Shown here piece after piece: positions 63,350-64,000 of a stretch of DNA of 64,000 nucleotides (position 1 is the stretch's first letter; every line of letters starts with the position of its first letter). Source of the stretch: Ralstonia wenshanensis (GTDB lineage: Bacteria; Pseudomonadota; Gammaproteobacteria; Burkholderiales; Burkholderiaceae); contig NZ_CP076412.1 in the NCBI RefSeq assembly GCF_021173085.1, forward strand, positions 1,240,001 to 1,304,000, in the 5' to 3' direction. A program made the translations under genes and the position numbers. Under the pieces are notes generated by a model. That model had not been told where the DNA came from. It made no database searches and saw only the letters and a list, made by a program, of their open reading frames with translations.

Positions 63350-64000
63350 ATGGACAGGCAAGGCACGCAAACGCAGGGGATGTCCCGTGATCGGCTGGAA
63401 CGGGTCGAGCGCTTCATCGATGACGCCTACATTGCGACCGGCAAGCTACCCGGCGCGCTCGTCCAGGTGTGGCGGCGCGGCGAACTGGCCTTGAACTCCA
63501 TGCTGGGCCTGGCCGACCGCGAGCGCCAGGTGCCGCTGGCTGAAGATTCGATCTTCCGCATCTACTCGATGACCAAGCCCATCACGTCGGTGGCGTTCAT
63601 GATGCTGGTGGAGGAATGCAAGGTTGCGCTGGACGATCCGGTCAGCAAGTTCATCCCCGCGTGGGCGAACCTGGGCGTGCACGCCGGCGGCTTCATGGAG
63701 GGCTTCCAGTCGCGCCCGGTCAAGCGCCCCATGCGCATGGTCGACCTGCTGCGCCACACCTCCGGGCTGATCTATGGCTTCCACCAGAACACGAATGTCG
63801 ACGCAGCGTACCGCCGGCTCAAGCTGGGCGACATTGCCACCGACGGCACGCTCGACGAGATGATCGAAAGGCTGGCCGGCGTGCCGCTGGAGTTCTCGCC
63901 GGGCGACGCGTGGAACTACTCCGTTTCCACCGATGTGCTGGGCTACCTGGTCGGCAAGATCAGCGGCATGCCGTTCGAGACGTTCCTGAAGGAACGGATT
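63350..64000 (+). CDS. Serine hydrolase of the beta-lactamase/EstB esterase family, cut by window edge
   Basis: The first 217 residues of a class-C-beta-lactamase-like hydrolase. The nucleophile Ser73 and general base Lys76 lie in YSMTKP, and Tyr190 in NYSVST is the second catalytic element. AAGGAG precedes the ATG. DLLRHTSGLIYGF is also typical. Such proteins are mostly esterases or peptidases; true beta-lactamase activity is rare. The gene continues past the right edge. A divergent LysR gene upstream may regulate it. Confidence 0.85.
   Translation, partial: MDRQGTQTQGMSRDRLERVERFIDDAYIATGKLPGALVQVWRRGELALNSMLGLADRERQVPLAEDSIFRIYSMTKPITSVAFMMLVEECKVALDDPVSKFIPAWANLGVHAGGFMEGFQSRPVKRPMRMVDLLRHTSGLIYGFHQNTNVDAAYRRLKLGDIATDGTLDEMIERLAGVPLEFSPGDAWNYSVSTDVLGYLVGKISGMPFETFLKERI

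Overview
The window is GC-rich, densely coded DNA from a betaproteobacterium of the Burkholderiaceae, most likely Ralstonia or a close relative. This rests on overall protein character, codon use, pectin-degrading enzymes, the pgaABCD operon, and many one-gene-plus-regulator pairs typical of the secondary replicon in that group. No rRNA or tRNA gene, CRISPR array, insertion sequence or replication gene was seen. The species is not decided.

Layout. 1-2.6 kb: end of a probable polygalacturonase followed by a lipoprotein-type pectinesterase. 2.6-12.4 kb: metabolic and small genes (periplasmic chorismate mutase, trehalase, a frameshifted DUF2164 gene, a 2OG-Fe(II) oxygenase, a Crp/Fnr regulator, ketopantoate reductase, PhoD-type phosphatase, a secreted beta-propeller/discoidin protein). 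12.4-13.4 kb: an unusual 945-base non-coding stretch rich in palindromes with an orphan leftward terminator. 13.4-19.2 kb: regulators (a LuxR-type quorum-sensing regulator without a synthase, an EAL-CBS-GGDEF protein, a MerR/TipA-type regulator with a textbook overspaced promoter, an aldo/keto reductase facing a LysR regulator). 19.3-25.9 kb: amino-acid permease, MATE pump, and an XRE-cupin regulator facing a kbl-tdh threonine-degradation operon.

26.5-34.6 kb: a pseudo-receiver LuxR-family regulator followed by pgaABCD, which makes and exports the biofilm polysaccharide poly-beta-1,6-N-acetylglucosamine; PgaD carries an unusual long tail. 35-43.9 kb: small proteins, a UdgX-like uracil-DNA-binding protein, a phosphatidylserine-decarboxylase-like enzyme, the 180-kDa type NAD-glutamate dehydrogenase, and DUF2322 and DUF1801 proteins. 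44.3-48.4 kb: a four-gene signalling operon (membrane CheA-like kinase with HPt, truncated MCP-like protein, CheX-like phosphatase, CheY-like receiver) that looks like a stripped-down chemosensory system. 48.5-64 kb: methyltransferase, GST, GlxA-type regulator facing an MFS transporter, phospholipase C with a GNAT enzyme, a chemoreceptor behind a sigma-28-like promoter, M20 peptidase, an interspersed palindromic repeat, SDR, CGNR regulator facing nitronate monooxygenase, alpha/beta hydrolase, LysR, and the start of a serine hydrolase that runs off the window.

The recurring theme is environmental and surface-life control: plant polymer attack, biofilm polymer, c-di-GMP turnover, quorum sensing and chemosensing. 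The candidates most worth following are the 44.3-48.4 kb signalling module, the UdgX homologue, the non-coding block at 12.4-13.4 kb, and the pga regulator and PgaD tail.
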